Shown here: piece by piece, positions 1 through 9,437 of the stretch
How positions within the stretch are numbered: position 1 is the stretch's first letter
Layout: the number at the start of each line of letters is the position of its first letter
Source of the DNA: Nitrosomonas oligotropha
GTDB taxonomy: Bacteria > Pseudomonadota > Gammaproteobacteria > Burkholderiales > Nitrosomonadaceae
Reading direction: 5' to 3'
Length of the DNA stretch: 44,306 nt
Assembly: GCF_900106555.1 (NCBI RefSeq)
Contig: NZ_FNOE01000023.1
Coordinates: forward strand, 1-44,306
Program-made: the position numbers and the translations under genes
Notes under the pieces: model-generated
The model's database searches: none
The model's input: only the letters and a program-made list of their open reading frames with translations
Told to the model about the DNA's origin: nothing

Positions 1-1716
1 TTCAATTACCAGCCGCAATTAGGCGCGCACTTTTTTAACATTTATGAATCCTGGGCAATTCTGCTATGGGCAAATAAATGGTATGGCGAGTATTCAGGCA
101 TCTTCGATCTGGCAGCAGGTTTCGGCATTTTATTTTCCAGCATTGGTTTGATACTGGTTCTGGTCATTAAAATGGTGCTGGCTAATTCATCCAGAACTAA
201 TCAGGGGTTACATGGATCAGCCAGATGGGCAGATAAGCAGGACATTGTAGCCGCAGGACTGCTTTCAACAGGCAAGAATAGTAAAAGTAACCAGAGCGAC
301 GCCGTTTATGTCGGCGGCTGGCGGGATAATTCCGGCAAAACCCACTATCTGAAACACAGCGGCCCGGAACATGTGTTGTGTTATGCCCCGACCCGCTCAG
401 GCAAGGGGGTGAGTCTGGTTATACCCACCCTGCTTTCTTGGACTCAGAGCGCAGTCATTACTGATCTCAAAGGTGAATTATGGGCACTCACTTCCGGTTG
501 GAGAAAGCATCATGCCAAAAACAAGGTGCTGCGCTTTGATCCGGCATCAACCAGTAGCGCGCATTGGAATCCTCTGGATGAAATCCAGATTGGCAGCGGC
601 ATGGAAGTCGCTGATGTGCAAAACCTGACCACCTTAATCGTCGATCCAGATGGCAAGGGATTACAAACGCATTGGCAGAAAACCAGCCAGGCATTGCTGG
701 TAGGTGTTATTTTGCATGTTTTGTATAAATCAGAGCGAGAAGGATCCCCTGCCACATTATCGACTGTCGACTCAATGCTGTCTGATCCAGATCGCGATAT
801 CAGGGAGCTGTGGATGGAAATGGCCATGCAGGATTATCTGGTTGGCAAAAGTCATCCGGTTATTGCAGCCAGTGCGCGTGACATGCTGGATCGCCCTGAA
901 GAAGAAGCCGGTTCCGTGTTGTCGACGGCCAAATCGTATTTGTCCTTGTACCGCGATCCGATCGTCGCCAACAATATTAGTGCATCGGATTTTGCAATCC
1001 GTGATTTGATGCACCATGAGAGTCCCGTCAGTTTGTATATTGTGTCGCATCCCAATGACAAATCGCGGTTGCGTCCTTTAATCCGCATTCTGATCAATAT
1101 GATCATCAGAAAGCTGGCCGATAGAATCACGTTTAAAGACGGTCAACCAGCCGCGCATTACCAACACAAGTTGCTATTGATGCTGGACGAATTCCCAAGC
1201 TTAGGAAAACTTGAAATATTTCAGGAATCACTCGCGTTTATCGCAGGCTACGGCATGAAAGCCTATCTAATTTGCCAAGACTTAAATCAACTCAAAAGTC
1301 GCGAGACCGGCTACGGGCATGATGAAGCGATTACTTCCAACTGTCACATTCAGACCGCGTTTGCACCCAACCGGATTGAAACAGCGGAACATTTATCCAA
1401 ACTGACCGGACAGACCACGGTTATCAAAGAGCAGATTACCACCAGCGGCCGCAGGTCATCGATGATGCATGGACATGTTACCCGTACCCTGCAGGAGACG
1501 CAGCGCGCGTTATTAACACCGGATGAATGTATGCGACTGCCCGGCCCGATGAAAGATGCGGAAGGCAAGATTACCAAACCGGGTGACATGATTATTTATG
1601 TGGCCGGTTTCCCGGCCATTTATGGCACGCAGCCATTGTATTTCCAGGATGAAACCTTTACGGCACGGGCGAAAGTCAATCCCCCGAGTTTCAGCGATAA
1701 ATTAACCGGATTGTGA
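1..1716 (+). CDS. traG: Type IV coupling protein TraG/VirD4, 5'-truncated by window edge
   Basis: This is the inner-membrane ATPase that links the relaxase-DNA complex to the type IV secretion channel. The frame is open to base 1, so the start lies outside the window; a Met at 148 falls inside a hydrophobic stretch and is unlikely to be the real start. About 571 residues are visible, against roughly 635 for RP4 TraG. Residues near the left edge (about nt 100-180) form the end of a membrane segment. Walker A reads APTRSGKG (nt 385-408) and Walker B reads LLLMLDEFPSLG (nt 1171-1206). The QDLNQLKS stretch that follows is typical of the family. It overlaps traF by 4 nt (GTGA), or is closely followed by it, as in the RP4 Tra1 region. 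Identity is very secure; only the N-terminus is missing. Confidence 0.96.
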   Translation, partial: FNYQPQLGAHFFNIYESWAILLWANKWYGEYSGIFDLAAGFGILFSSIGLILVLVIKMVLANSSRTNQGLHGSARWADKQDIVAAGLLSTGKNSKSNQSDAVYVGGWRDNSGKTHYLKHSGPEHVLCYAPTRSGKGVSLVIPTLLSWTQSAVITDLKGELWALTSGWRKHHAKNKVLRFDPASTSSAHWNPLDEIQIGSGMEVADVQNLTTLIVDPDGKGLQTHWQKTSQALLVGVILHVLYKSEREGSPATLSTVDSMLSDPDRDIRELWMEMAMQDYLVGKSHPVIAASARDMLDRPEEEAGSVLSTAKSYLSLYRDPIVANNISASDFAIRDLMHHESPVSLYIVSHPNDKSRLRPLIRILINMIIRKLADRITFKDGQPAAHYQHKLLLMLDEFPSLGKLEIFQESLAFIAGYGMKAYLICQDLNQLKSRETGYGHDEAITSNCHIQTAFAPNRIETAEHLSKLTGQTTVIKEQITTSGRRSSMMHGHVTRTLQETQRALLTPDECMRLPGPMKDAEGKITKPGDMIIYVAGFPAIYGTQPLYFQDETFTARAKVNPPSFSDKLTGL

Positions 1717-1745
1717 AAAACCTGGCACGCATGAGAATCAACTTC

Positions 1746-2285
1746 ATGAAAAAACCCATCAAAATCCTGATTGTTTTGATTCTGACCATGAGCGCTAGCC
1801 TATTTGTACTGAGTATTGGTGCACGGATCAGCGGGATTTATATCAATACCACACCCAGCTTGCCAGTGGGTTTTTACAAAGTCGTTGATGAACCGATTGT
1901 AAACGGCGCTTATGTCGCTTTCTGTCCACCGCAAATTGAGGTTTTTGATATGGCTAAGGATAGATCCTACATCAATCAAGGTAATTGCCCTGGTGGCTAT
2001 GGTTTGTTGCTCAAACGTGTGTTTGCACAATCCGGAGATCGAGTTTTGATCGCTCAGGCTGGCATCTATGTGAATGGTGAACATTTGCCGAATAGCGCCC
2101 AGCTAACAGCCGATGCTGAGGATCAACCATTGCCGCAATATCGGCTTCAAACTGTGCTGGATGATTCTGAATACCTACTGCTATCCGATGTGAACCCCCA
2201 ATCCTTTGATGCGCGCTATTTCGGATTGATTGCGCGTGATCAGATTAAGCAAGTTGTTCGTCCAGTTTTTACCTGGAGTCATTAA
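1746..2285 (+). CDS. traF: Conjugative pilin-processing peptidase TraF (S26 family)
   Basis: TraF is a membrane-anchored signal-peptidase-like serine protease. In RP4 it trims the TrbC pilin and closes it into a ring. With the start at 1746 the protein begins Met-Lys-Lys-Pro followed by one hydrophobic anchor (about residues 7-25). The catalytic serine sits in TPSLPVGFY (Ser38) and the lysine in [12 protein letters not shown] (Lys90), nearly the same positions as Ser37 and Lys89 of RP4 TraF. The C-terminal [14 protein letters not shown] motif is also typical. Alternative starts are GTG 1713, which overlaps the traG stop, and ATG 1731; no clear ribosome site decides between them. Its substrate is very probably the TrbC at 32886. 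Confidence 0.93.
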   Translation: MKKPIKILIVLILTMSASLFVLSIGARISGIYINTTPSLPVGFYKVVDEPIVNGAYVAFCPPQIEVFDMAKDRSYINQGNCPGGYGLLLKRVFAQSGDRVLIAQAGIYVNGEHLPNSAQLTADAEDQPLPQYRLQTVLDDSEYLLLSDVNPQSFDARYFGLIARDQIKQVVRPVFTWSH

Positions 2286-2310
2286 TCAAAAATTAATAGG
2301 AGTCAAAGCC

Positions 2311-2532
2311 ATGCATAGACCACCGATTGATGCTGAAACAAACAATCCTGACATTCAAGAGCAGGTGATACAGGAAAAGCTACTTGATGCAGAAATACCG
2401 GGCTTCCAAGCTGAATTTGATCCCTTGGAGGCAGAAAGGCTGGGCGCATTCAAGGAAGATGCCTTAACCGAACAGGATGCACTGGATAGCACGATTGATC
2501 ATGCGACGGAGGTTGAAGATGAAAGAGGCTAA
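2311..2532 (+). CDS. Small acidic conjugation-region protein (TraD position)
   Basis: A 73-residue, strongly acidic protein rich in Glu, Asp, Gln and Ala with no membrane segment. The start at 2311 is supported by AGGAG about 9 nt upstream (TAATAGGAGTCAAAGCC-ATG). It lies between traF and the traC-like gene and overlaps the latter by 14 nt, so it belongs to the same transcript. In RP4 the order is traG-traF-traE-traD-traC, so by position this could be a TraD counterpart, but I see no diagnostic motif and do not transfer the name. The ribosome site, tight packing and operon context make it a likely real gene. Confidence 0.7.
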   Translation: MHRPPIDAETNNPDIQEQVIQEKLLDAEIPGFQAEFDPLEAERLGAFKEDALTEQDALDSTIDHATEVEDERG

Positions 2533-5356
2533 GAAGGCTTTTCATGAACAAGTCGCCGAAAATCTGATTGAGCAACTTAAAAAAGGCGTAGCCCCCTGGC
2601 AAAAGCCGTGGAAACCAGGTGACCTGCTGGCCACATTGCCTGTCAATCCAACAACTGGTAAGCGCTACCGGGGCATTAATAGCCTGAACCTGATGAGTCT
2701 TGCGTATACGGATCCGCGTTGGTTGACGTACAAGCAAGCAATAAACATTGGCGTACAGGTGCGCAAAGGTGAAAAAAGCACGCTCGTGCAATACTGGAAA
2801 TTTGCTGAGGAGCACATCAAAAAAGATGATAACGGGAATCCTGTTTTAAATAGTGAAGGCAATCCCATTAAAGAACAGGTCAGACTTGAGCGCCCCAGAG
2901 TGTTTTATGCCGCCGTATTTAATGCGCAGCAGATGGATAATCTGCCCGAACTTGACATTAAAGCCCCTGACTGGAATCCACTGGAGCGTGCTGAGCACAT
3001 ATTACAAGCATCCAATGCCGTGATCCGTCATGGCGAAGCTGATCGCGCATTTTACCGGTCATCAACTGACAGTATCCACTTGCCACACAAACACCAGTTT
3101 CCGACACCCGATCGTTACTACGCAACAGCACTGCATGAACTGGGCCACTGGACTGGCCATGAATTGCGCTTAAACCGTGATCTTGCGCATCCATTCGGAA
3201 GCGAAGGCTACGCCAAAGAAGAATTGCGTGCCGAGATTGCCAGCATGCTACTCAGCGGTGAACTGGGTATTGGGCATGATCCGGGGCAGCATGTGGCTTA
3301 TGTGAGTTCATGGATCAAAGCGCTACAGGAAGATCCGACAGAAATATTTCGTGCCGCTGCTGATGCTGAAAAAATCCAGGATTATGTACTGGCATTCTCA
3401 CAACAACAGGAAATTGGAAAAGAAATTGATACGCAGGAGGCAATCAGAATGGATCAAATCAAGCAAAACACCGCCACTTATTTACTGAATCTCTCACCTG
3501 ATCTGGCCACCATCGCATCCCACAATATCAAACGGTTTAATGATCTGACGCAAGGTATGCCCATCAAGGATCAAGATGCCATCATTTTGGTTGCCGATGC
3601 ACTCAAATTTACGAGGGGCGGCGGCATTGATAACCTGGAGTTTGAAGAGGTGGCAGAAGTCAAGCTGGGCTTTAGCATTCCTGCTGACTGGAATGGACAG
3701 TTGCAGATTCAGGGTAACGTCATTCAAACCGATAAATATGGTATTGAGTCTATAGTATCCGTTGATTCAATAAACACGGAGCCACAATTTTGGGGCGTGA
3801 CTATGCAGCGTGATGATCAGACTTTCCAATGGGTAAAAGACTGTGATTCTGTGCAAGAAGCGCGAGATTTAACCAATCTGCTTGCACTCATTGATGTCGC
3901 TGCCGAAAAGAATGAACATGAAAAGGCCGTTAAGCTTGCCAACATCCATGAAAACCGCATTCGAAATGATCCAATTAGTACTGAAGTATTGATATCAGGA
4001 GCCAAGACCGAGCAAAACGATGACAATGCTGGTCAATATTTGATTGTTCCTTATACGGAAAAAGATTTGGCAAAGGCCGCTGGGGCTCGTTGGGATAAAG
4101 CCGCCCGTGCCTGGTATGTAGGGCCAGAAGCAGATATTCAAACATTACAACGTTGGCTGCCGGAGAATGTTTCCAGACAGCAGGAACCGGCTATCGATCC
4201 TCACGTGGAATTTGCTGAATTGCTGCGCGCTCAAGGTTGCCGAGTTGATGGCAATCATCCGGTGATGGATGGCAGCAAACACAGAATTAAAGTTGAGGGT
4301 GATAAGTCGGGTGAGAAATCAGGTTTTTATGTGGCACATCTGGATGGTCATCCTGCCGGATATTTCAAGAACAATCGAACCGGTATTGAAATTCGCTGGA
4401 AGGCTAAGGGGTATTCGTTAACGGATGAGCAGAAAGCCGAGCTGATCGCCCAAGCCGCTATCAAGCAGCAGAACAGAAAAGCCGAACAACATGCGCAGCA
4501 AATTAAAGTTGCTGATGCAATTCAACAATTGCTGACTATCGCACCTGCTGCCGATTCCGAACATCCTTATCTGAAAGAGAAGCATGCTCGGCCAGGCGAT
4601 TTGAGAATCGTGCCGCAGAATGCGCATGATTTGCCAACCGATTCAATCATCAAAATTGGTCAGAACTGGCAGGAAGTCAGGCTACTACGTGAGGAAAATC
4701 CAGACAGTATTGTACTGACTGCCGGTGATTTATTGCTGGCTGTACAAGATATTCATGGTCAGATCTGGAGTGTGCAAACGATACAACCCAGTGGTGCAAA
4801 GCTTTTTGCAGCGGGTAGCAGAAAGGAGAATAACTTTCATGTTGTTGGTAGCGAGAGTCAGGGACTTACAGCACTGGATGCTGCACCTGCCATTGTGATT
4901 GCTGAAGGTTATGCCACGGCAGACACGCTATCCCAAGCACTGGGTTATTCTGTCATCGCCGCATTTGATTCGGGTAACTTACCCAAAGTAGCTAAGGATT
5001 TGCATGAAAAGTATCCGCATAAGCCAATCGTCATCGCAGGCGACGATGATCATCACCTGGAATTTACCCTTGGCAAAAACCCCGGCAAGGAAAAAGCGCT
5101 TGAAGCAGCGGCATTGGTAAATGGTGTAGCGGTATTTCCGGTTTTTGCGTCGAGTGAGCTGGACTCAAAGAAATTAAATGATTTTAATGATCTCGCCAAT
5201 AAAAGTGCGTTGGGTATTGAGGCAGTCAAACGACAAGTTGGATCGGTTGTTGAAAAAGTATCGCAGCAGGCTAAACAGGACAGCTTATTGAAGTTACAAG
5301 GCCCTATTGAACCTAAGCAGCAGGAAATCAAGCAAAAACGGGCATTGGCCAGGTAA
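2519..5356 (+). CDS. traC: TraC-like primase: ArdC N-terminal domain, zincin, Toprim
   Basis: A 945-residue multidomain protein. Residues 1 to about 130 resemble the ArdC N-terminal ssDNA-binding domain ([20 protein letters not shown]). A zincin-like metallopeptidase motif HELGHW follows at His206-Glu-Leu-Gly-His210. Around residues 505-550 is a DUF5710-like module ([19 protein letters not shown]). The C-terminal third is a Toprim primase domain with [13 protein letters not shown] (Glu796) and AGDDDHH (Asp842-844). RP4 TraC1 is a transferred primase, and ArdC of pSa is homologous to its N-terminus, so both priming of the entering strand and protection from restriction are plausible. GGAGG upstream (GACGGAGGTTGAAG-ATG) supports the start at 2519. 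Confidence 0.9.
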   Translation: MKEAKKAFHEQVAENLIEQLKKGVAPWQKPWKPGDLLATLPVNPTTGKRYRGINSLNLMSLAYTDPRWLTYKQAINIGVQVRKGEKSTLVQYWKFAEEHIKKDDNGNPVLNSEGNPIKEQVRLERPRVFYAAVFNAQQMDNLPELDIKAPDWNPLERAEHILQASNAVIRHGEADRAFYRSSTDSIHLPHKHQFPTPDRYYATALHELGHWTGHELRLNRDLAHPFGSEGYAKEELRAEIASMLLSGELGIGHDPGQHVAYVSSWIKALQEDPTEIFRAAADAEKIQDYVLAFSQQQEIGKEIDTQEAIRMDQIKQNTATYLLNLSPDLATIASHNIKRFNDLTQGMPIKDQDAIILVADALKFTRGGGIDNLEFEEVAEVKLGFSIPADWNGQLQIQGNVIQTDKYGIESIVSVDSINTEPQFWGVTMQRDDQTFQWVKDCDSVQEARDLTNLLALIDVAAEKNEHEKAVKLANIHENRIRNDPISTEVLISGAKTEQNDDNAGQYLIVPYTEKDLAKAAGARWDKAARAWYVGPEADIQTLQRWLPENVSRQQEPAIDPHVEFAELLRAQGCRVDGNHPVMDGSKHRIKVEGDKSGEKSGFYVAHLDGHPAGYFKNNRTGIEIRWKAKGYSLTDEQKAELIAQAAIKQQNRKAEQHAQQIKVADAIQQLLTIAPAADSEHPYLKEKHARPGDLRIVPQNAHDLPTDSIIKIGQNWQEVRLLREENPDSIVLTAGDLLLAVQDIHGQIWSVQTIQPSGAKLFAAGSRKENNFHVVGSESQGLTALDAAPAIVIAEGYATADTLSQALGYSVIAAFDSGNLPKVAKDLHEKYPHKPIVIAGDDDHHLEFTLGKNPGKEKALEAAALVNGVAVFPVFASSELDSKKLNDFNDLANKSALGIEAVKRQVGSVVEKVSQQAKQDSLLKLQGPIEPKQQEIKQKRALAR

Positions 5357-5376
5357 TCTTTTAAGGAGACTACAAG

Positions 5377-6492
5377 ATGCGCGATAATATGCTGAAGATT
5401 CCAGGAATCCCATCCAATCCTGATGAAGGTGATTTTTATGAAAACATTGAGACTCGTCCCGGTACTACCGAAAAGCAAAAAGAAGCAGGGCGAAGTGCCT
5501 ATACAGAACTGCTCGAAGCTCATGCTCGATGGGCAGGTGGCACCTTACTGGGTTGCGATTTCCCCAAAAATTTCAGAGAAGAAAGAGGAACCACCTTCCT
5601 AAATCAGCCCATTAAGTCAGGTCATGATCTGGCAATAATGGCGCAAATACTACGCGACCCGCGCTATGAGACGCTGAGAATATTTTATACCCGTATGAAT
5701 CGCATCGTTCATCATACTGCTGTGAGTTCCAGATTACCGGGTGCAGTCTATCTGGAAAAGATTGGATATGCCAAACATGATCTGGGTGCTTTGGTAGAAA
5801 AGACCAGACGACATGTTAAAGCAGATGGTTACTGGTTATTACACAACCATCCATCGGGTAATGCTACGCCATCGAGTCAGGATGTCAGGCTCACAGAAAT
5901 ACTTGCATCAACTGTTCCGAGTTTCAAAGGTCATGTCGTTATCAATACCAGTCAATACAGTGTCATTGATAAAGACGGTCATGTCGATTTAGTGAATTGG
6001 ATGGGTGATCAGGCAGGAGGTTATCAGAATAATCATTATAAAAGTCATGAACTGCTCCTGGAGAAAATAGCCTCACCGGAGGATCTTGCAAAGATAGGCC
6101 ATGCTTTAAAAAAACGGGATCAGTTTTTTAACTTGATAGGACTCAGTGCAACAGGTTTTGTATTGTCGTTAAGTGAGTTACCCATATCGGCACTTGATCG
6201 TCCTAAAAATCTGCTACTGGCGCGACTACAAAATTTTGCACGCAATTCTGGCGTCAATACGGTATTTGCCATCACGAATGCTAATGATTACAGGCACCCG
6301 GTATTATCCAAAGCCTGTGAAGTTGGCATACTAAAAGATGTGCTAACCGTTGAGGGCTCTGATTATCGCTCATTGCGAGAAGAAGGGCTATTTGCGTCAA
6401 TGCCCGGTGAAATAAGTGCCATTTTTAGGAAGCCGAGAGCCTTTGTGAAGGAAGATGGCGGATTGGGCAAACGCAAAAGTCGTACACGCTGA
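5377..6492 (+). CDS. RadC-like JAB/MPN domain protein
   Basis: A 371-residue protein with a central JAMM motif, H156-N-H158-P-S-G followed by SSQD (Ser166, Asp169), the metal-binding signature of RadC/JAB proteins. The motif lies in the first half, and the C-terminal half is unfamiliar. RadC-like proteins are common on plasmids and integrative elements, but their biochemical role is unsettled. AAGGAG 8 nt before ATG 5377 makes the start secure. It follows traC by 20 nt and is the last gene of the Tra1-like transcript; the next gene has its own AT-rich leader. The C-terminus is basic (KRKSRTR). Confidence 0.82.
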   Translation: MRDNMLKIPGIPSNPDEGDFYENIETRPGTTEKQKEAGRSAYTELLEAHARWAGGTLLGCDFPKNFREERGTTFLNQPIKSGHDLAIMAQILRDPRYETLRIFYTRMNRIVHHTAVSSRLPGAVYLEKIGYAKHDLGALVEKTRRHVKADGYWLLHNHPSGNATPSSQDVRLTEILASTVPSFKGHVVINTSQYSVIDKDGHVDLVNWMGDQAGGYQNNHYKSHELLLEKIASPEDLAKIGHALKKRDQFFNLIGLSATGFVLSLSELPISALDRPKNLLLARLQNFARNSGVNTVFAITNANDYRHPVLSKACEVGILKDVLTVEGSDYRSLREEGLFASMPGEISAIFRKPRAFVKEDGGLGKRKSRTR

Positions 6493-6509
6493 TAGTTATT
6501 CGGTATTTA

Positions 6510-6524
6510 ATACTTATATAGTAT
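6510..6524. promoter_or_regulatory. Candidate HipB operator (inverted repeat) upstream of hipBA
   Basis: The perfect inverted repeat ATACT-TATAT-AGTAT lies in a very AT-rich leader before hipB. Another AGTATT half-site occurs at about 6561, just before the start codon. HipB-type antitoxins autorepress by binding palindromes in this position. This is inference from location and symmetry only. Confidence 0.4.
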
Positions 6525-6570
6525 ATTATGATGATCTTTATATCATTGCATGTATTCTATAGTATTCATT

Positions 6571-6873
6571 ATGTCTGTCAGATCATTTCGTGTTGAACAA
6601 GTCCTGAAGAAACTCGGTGGTGACATTCGTGACGCAAGAAAGCGCCGGGGAATTACTGTGCAATTGATGGCTGAGCGCATGGGCGTTACACGGGTAACAG
6701 TTGCAAAAATTGAACGCGGCGAACCCAATACCAGTATGGGCAATTACGCGATGGCGTTATACATCCTTGGTAAAGCCGATGAACTCGAAATGCTCATGGA
6801 TCGTACCCATGATTCCCTCGGTCTGGATCTGATGGATGAAAAACTACCCAAACGGGTCAGGGTTTCTAAATGA
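6571..6873 (+). CDS. hipB: HipB-like antitoxin, XRE-family repressor
   Basis: A 100-residue helix-turn-helix protein. The XRE domain covers about residues 20-75 (LMAERMGVTRVTVAKIERGEPN). It should neutralise the HipA kinase encoded next and repress the pair. The start at 6571 (MSVRSFRV) is preferred over 6550 because the longer form adds only hydrophobic residues read from the AT-rich leader. Neither start has a Shine-Dalgarno match, so a leaderless or weakly initiated message is possible. The stop overlaps the hipA start (ATGA), the usual antitoxin-first coupling. Confidence 0.88.
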   Translation: MSVRSFRVEQVLKKLGGDIRDARKRRGITVQLMAERMGVTRVTVAKIERGEPNTSMGNYAMALYILGKADELEMLMDRTHDSLGLDLMDEKLPKRVRVSK

Positions 6874-8120
6874 GTGATACGCACCTGCTTGTCTCATTAG
6901 ATTGGCAAGGACAATTGCATCGCATTGGTCACCTGGAAATTCATAAAAGCCGTGGTAGAGAAAACTACCGCTTTATCTATGAGCGCACCTGGATCAAGCA
7001 TCCGAATCGCTTTGCCATTGACCCGGAACTCCCTTTACTGATTGATATGCCGTATTTGAACAACCGGCTTTGGGGTGCTTTCCAGGATATTTCACCAGAT
7101 CGTTGGGGCAGACTGATTCAGACACGCACAACTGGTATCTTTTTAAGTGACAGTGACTATATGTTGGGTGTTAGTGATTACATGCGCATGGGTGGACTTC
7201 GTTTAAGTCACAGTAATACGCCCGACGTGTTTCTTGCAGAACATACAAATATCCCCAAGTTGATTCATATGCGACAACTTGAAACCGCGGCCAGACATTT
7301 TGAGAGCGGTACTGAGACCGCCGCTGATCTTGCCATGCTTGCGCAGCCTGGTTCATCGCTTGGCGGAGCGCGCCCTAAAGCAGCGATTGAAGATGCAGGT
7401 GAACTCTGGATTGCCAAGTTTTCTTCACAGAACGATACGGAGCGAGTCAGTTTATGGGAAGCCGTTATGCTGGATCTTGCACAACAAGCCGGAATTGAGA
7501 TAACAGCATTCAGGGTTTTAAATGCAAAGAGTGATTCGCCGGTTCTGCTGGTCAAACGATTTGATCGTGAGAAAACACTGCGTACCCCTTTTATGTCCGC
7601 CATGACGCTATTAGGACGCAATGAAGATAATAAGGAAGGCGCGAGTTATCTGGAAATAGCTGATGCCATTAATCGTGAATCTGCACAGCCTGCACAAGAC
7701 CGTCTGGAATTATGGCGGCGCATGACATTCAACGCCATGACTGGCAATATTGATGATCATCTACGCAATCATGGTTTTTTGCGTGTTTCCCAGGGATGGC
7801 GACTGGCACCTGCTTATGATTTAAACCCAACCCCCCAGACTTTTACCCAACGAGTGCATCAACTGGCATTTAACCAAAGCGTTAAGCCATCATTAGATAC
7901 TTGTCTGGAACTGGCAGACTACTTTGCATTAAATCAATCAGTAACCGATCTTGCATTAAAAAAGATCGGGAGAAGTCTAGGTAATTGGCAGCTGACCGCA
8001 AAACGCCATCAATTACGCAGTGACGAAATTAAACGCATGGCGCCATCCTTTGAGCATGAAGATAGTCAACGGCTAATTGCAATAGCCACAAAAACAATTT
8101 CACGCTCACGCAACAGCTAA
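6870..8120 (+). CDS. hipA: HipA-like serine/threonine kinase toxin
   Basis: A 416-residue HipA-fold kinase. Visible family features are GRLIQTR in the N-terminal domain, the glycine-rich loop SSLGGARPKA, the ATP-binding lysine in LWIAKF, the catalytic loop NIDDHLRNHGFL and the metal-binding AYDLNPTP. E. coli HipA phosphorylates glutamyl-tRNA synthetase and halts growth; the target here is not known. The gene overlaps hipB by 4 nt. All kinase motifs look intact, so the toxin is probably active. On a conjugative element the likely role is maintenance or abortive defence. The SRAP-like gene begins 13 nt downstream and may share the transcript. Confidence 0.93.
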   Translation: MSDTHLLVSLDWQGQLHRIGHLEIHKSRGRENYRFIYERTWIKHPNRFAIDPELPLLIDMPYLNNRLWGAFQDISPDRWGRLIQTRTTGIFLSDSDYMLGVSDYMRMGGLRLSHSNTPDVFLAEHTNIPKLIHMRQLETAARHFESGTETAADLAMLAQPGSSLGGARPKAAIEDAGELWIAKFSSQNDTERVSLWEAVMLDLAQQAGIEITAFRVLNAKSDSPVLLVKRFDREKTLRTPFMSAMTLLGRNEDNKEGASYLEIADAINRESAQPAQDRLELWRRMTFNAMTGNIDDHLRNHGFLRVSQGWRLAPAYDLNPTPQTFTQRVHQLAFNQSVKPSLDTCLELADYFALNQSVTDLALKKIGRSLGNWQLTAKRHQLRSDEIKRMAPSFEHEDSQRLIAIATKTISRSRNS

Positions 8121-8133
8121 TGGCCGGGTTATT

Positions 8134-8547
8134 ATGTACGGCGAAATTGAATATCAGGGTGAAAAGATATATTTCCCGCAACCGGGTGCGCGGTTGCCGG
8201 TGCGTTTGCGAGATGGCGGTGTAACTTGGGTAACCTGGGGTAGGCGCAAGGATGAAGCCACCGGTAAATTTCCGAATGGCGGCTGGGCACGACTGAATTC
8301 CATCAAAAGCGGTAAATGGAAGCCCTGGCATCCAAGGCCGGTTTTAATTGCCGCTGACCAGTTCATGGAAAAAGACCATGACAATCAATCCCACTGGATA
8401 GAACTGGATAAACGGATGGTGATTCAGGGATTATTGGCAGAAAGAGACAAAGAAACTCGGGTTTATGTGGTGACTATCAACACGCCACCTGAATATGCCT
8501 GGATACATGACCGCTGGCCGAGGTTGGTTCGACTGAAGGATCAATAG
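8134..8547 (+). CDS. SRAP (YedK/HMCES-like) protein lacking catalytic Cys2
   Basis: A 137-residue protein that reads as a short SOS-response-associated peptidase (SRAP, DUF159). The pieces in order are VTWGRRKDEATGKF, GWARLNSIKSGKW, RPVLIAADQFMEK (matching the family's RCLIPADGFYEW), and TINTPPEYAWIHDRWPRL (matching TTPAN...IHDRMP). Active SRAP proteins begin Met-Cys-Gly, and Cys2 forms the covalent link to abasic sites in single-stranded DNA. Here the start is Met-Tyr-Gly (ATG TAC GGC), so that chemistry is absent, while the catalytic His and Glu positions appear kept. The protein is also shorter than YedK (about 220 residues). It may bind abasic or single-stranded DNA without crosslinking. 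No strong ribosome site is visible; coupling to hipA is likely. Confidence 0.72.
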   Translation: MYGEIEYQGEKIYFPQPGARLPVRLRDGGVTWVTWGRRKDEATGKFPNGGWARLNSIKSGKWKPWHPRPVLIAADQFMEKDHDNQSHWIELDKRMVIQGLLAERDKETRVYVVTINTPPEYAWIHDRWPRLVRLKDQ

Positions 8548-8664
8548 TCGTTCAGGTTTTATTTGATCGGTTACAGTATGATTTTATTCATAAACCTTCC
8601 CCAGGAAACTCTTCTCCCCCTAATGATTCCCTAGGTTTTTGCAATCAAAACGCACCCAATCGTA

Positions 8665-8997
8665 TTATTTCTTTTTATCTGTTTGTTTTGGCATTGTTGA
8701 TTTGGCTGCATTGGTTTTCTTAACAGAGACCGCAGCATCAGATAAAGTTTTACTTGGCTTGAATTTAACGACCTTCTTGGCAGGAATTGTCATGGTTACA
8801 CCAGTCGCTGGATTGCGGCCTTCACGACTTGCACGTTCTGTCACTGAGAAAGTACCAAACCCCACAAGCTGAACATCGTTGCCACTAGCCATGGTTTCCT
8901 GAATAACTTCAAGCAATCCGTTCAGCATGGCGGTTGTTTGGGCTTTGGTAGTATTAGAGCGCGTAGCAATGGCTTCAATCAATTCGGCCTTGTTCAT
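8665..8997 (-). CDS. HU-family nucleoid protein with lysine-rich tail
   Basis: A 110-residue HU/IHF-family DNA-binding protein. The classic sequence runs MNKAELIEAIA...VQLVGFGTFSV...GRNPATGVTMTIPAKKVVKFKPSKTL over about 90 residues. It is followed by a roughly 20-residue Lys/Ala/Ser tail absent from ordinary HU, resembling histone-H1-like tails. It bends and packs DNA. AAGG lies upstream of the start. It is transcribed toward the SRAP-like gene. Mobile elements often carry their own HU-like proteins; whether this one is element-specific cannot be told here. Confidence 0.93.
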   Translation of the reverse strand: MNKAELIEAIATRSNTTKAQTTAMLNGLLEVIQETMASGNDVQLVGFGTFSVTERASREGRNPATGVTMTIPAKKVVKFKPSKTLSDAAVSVKKTNAAKSTMPKQTDKKK

Positions 8998-9437
8998 GGG
9001 GATGCCTTATTAGTGGTTTAAGAAGTGGTTGGTAATCTATCAGGATTTAATGCTATAACTCAACAACTTTGAAGAATTATATGTATTTACCGCCTGAAAA
9101 CTTATTTCATTCGCAAATATAGGACAGAGTGCAGGATTAATAAAAGATTCGCTATCAGTATGTACATTGCATTTCCTATTTAGACGGGATTATGTGGCTA
9201 TAGTTTTCCTCCATTTCTTAAAACCACTTTTGACAGTAGTCAATTTTCGCAACAGAACCGCCAGTTTCATAAGCTTGTTGACGCTACTCTAAAAATGACC
9301 AGCTAACTGTCTTTTGTGTTAATAGAATTTTTACCAAGTGGAGTTGGTTAAAAGATGCATTATCTCGCATTGACAGTTAAAGAACAGAATAAATTGAATT
9401 TATGCGAGAGTTAGTTCATATCGCTATAATCAACCAA
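8998..9437. other. Intergenic region between HU and hsdM1
   Basis: About 440 AT-rich bases between divergently transcribed genes, presumably holding both promoters. I see TTGACA near 9371 and TATAAT at 9425-9430, but they are not spaced as one sigma-70 promoter, so none is called. No convincing gene or hairpin is visible. Confidence 0.5.

Noticed and set aside
8120..8200. Alternative ATG at 8120 that could supply a Cys near the start of the SRAP-like protein
   Set aside because: It lies in a different frame that soon reaches a stop, so it cannot restore Met-Cys-Gly.
8560..8645. Possible terminator CCTA...TAGGTTTTT after the SRAP-like gene
   Set aside because: The stem is only about 4 bp, too weak to call.
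9371..9430. TTGACA near 9371 and TATAAT at 9425 as a single promoter for hsdM1
   Set aside because: The boxes are about 49 nt apart, far from the 16-18 nt needed.
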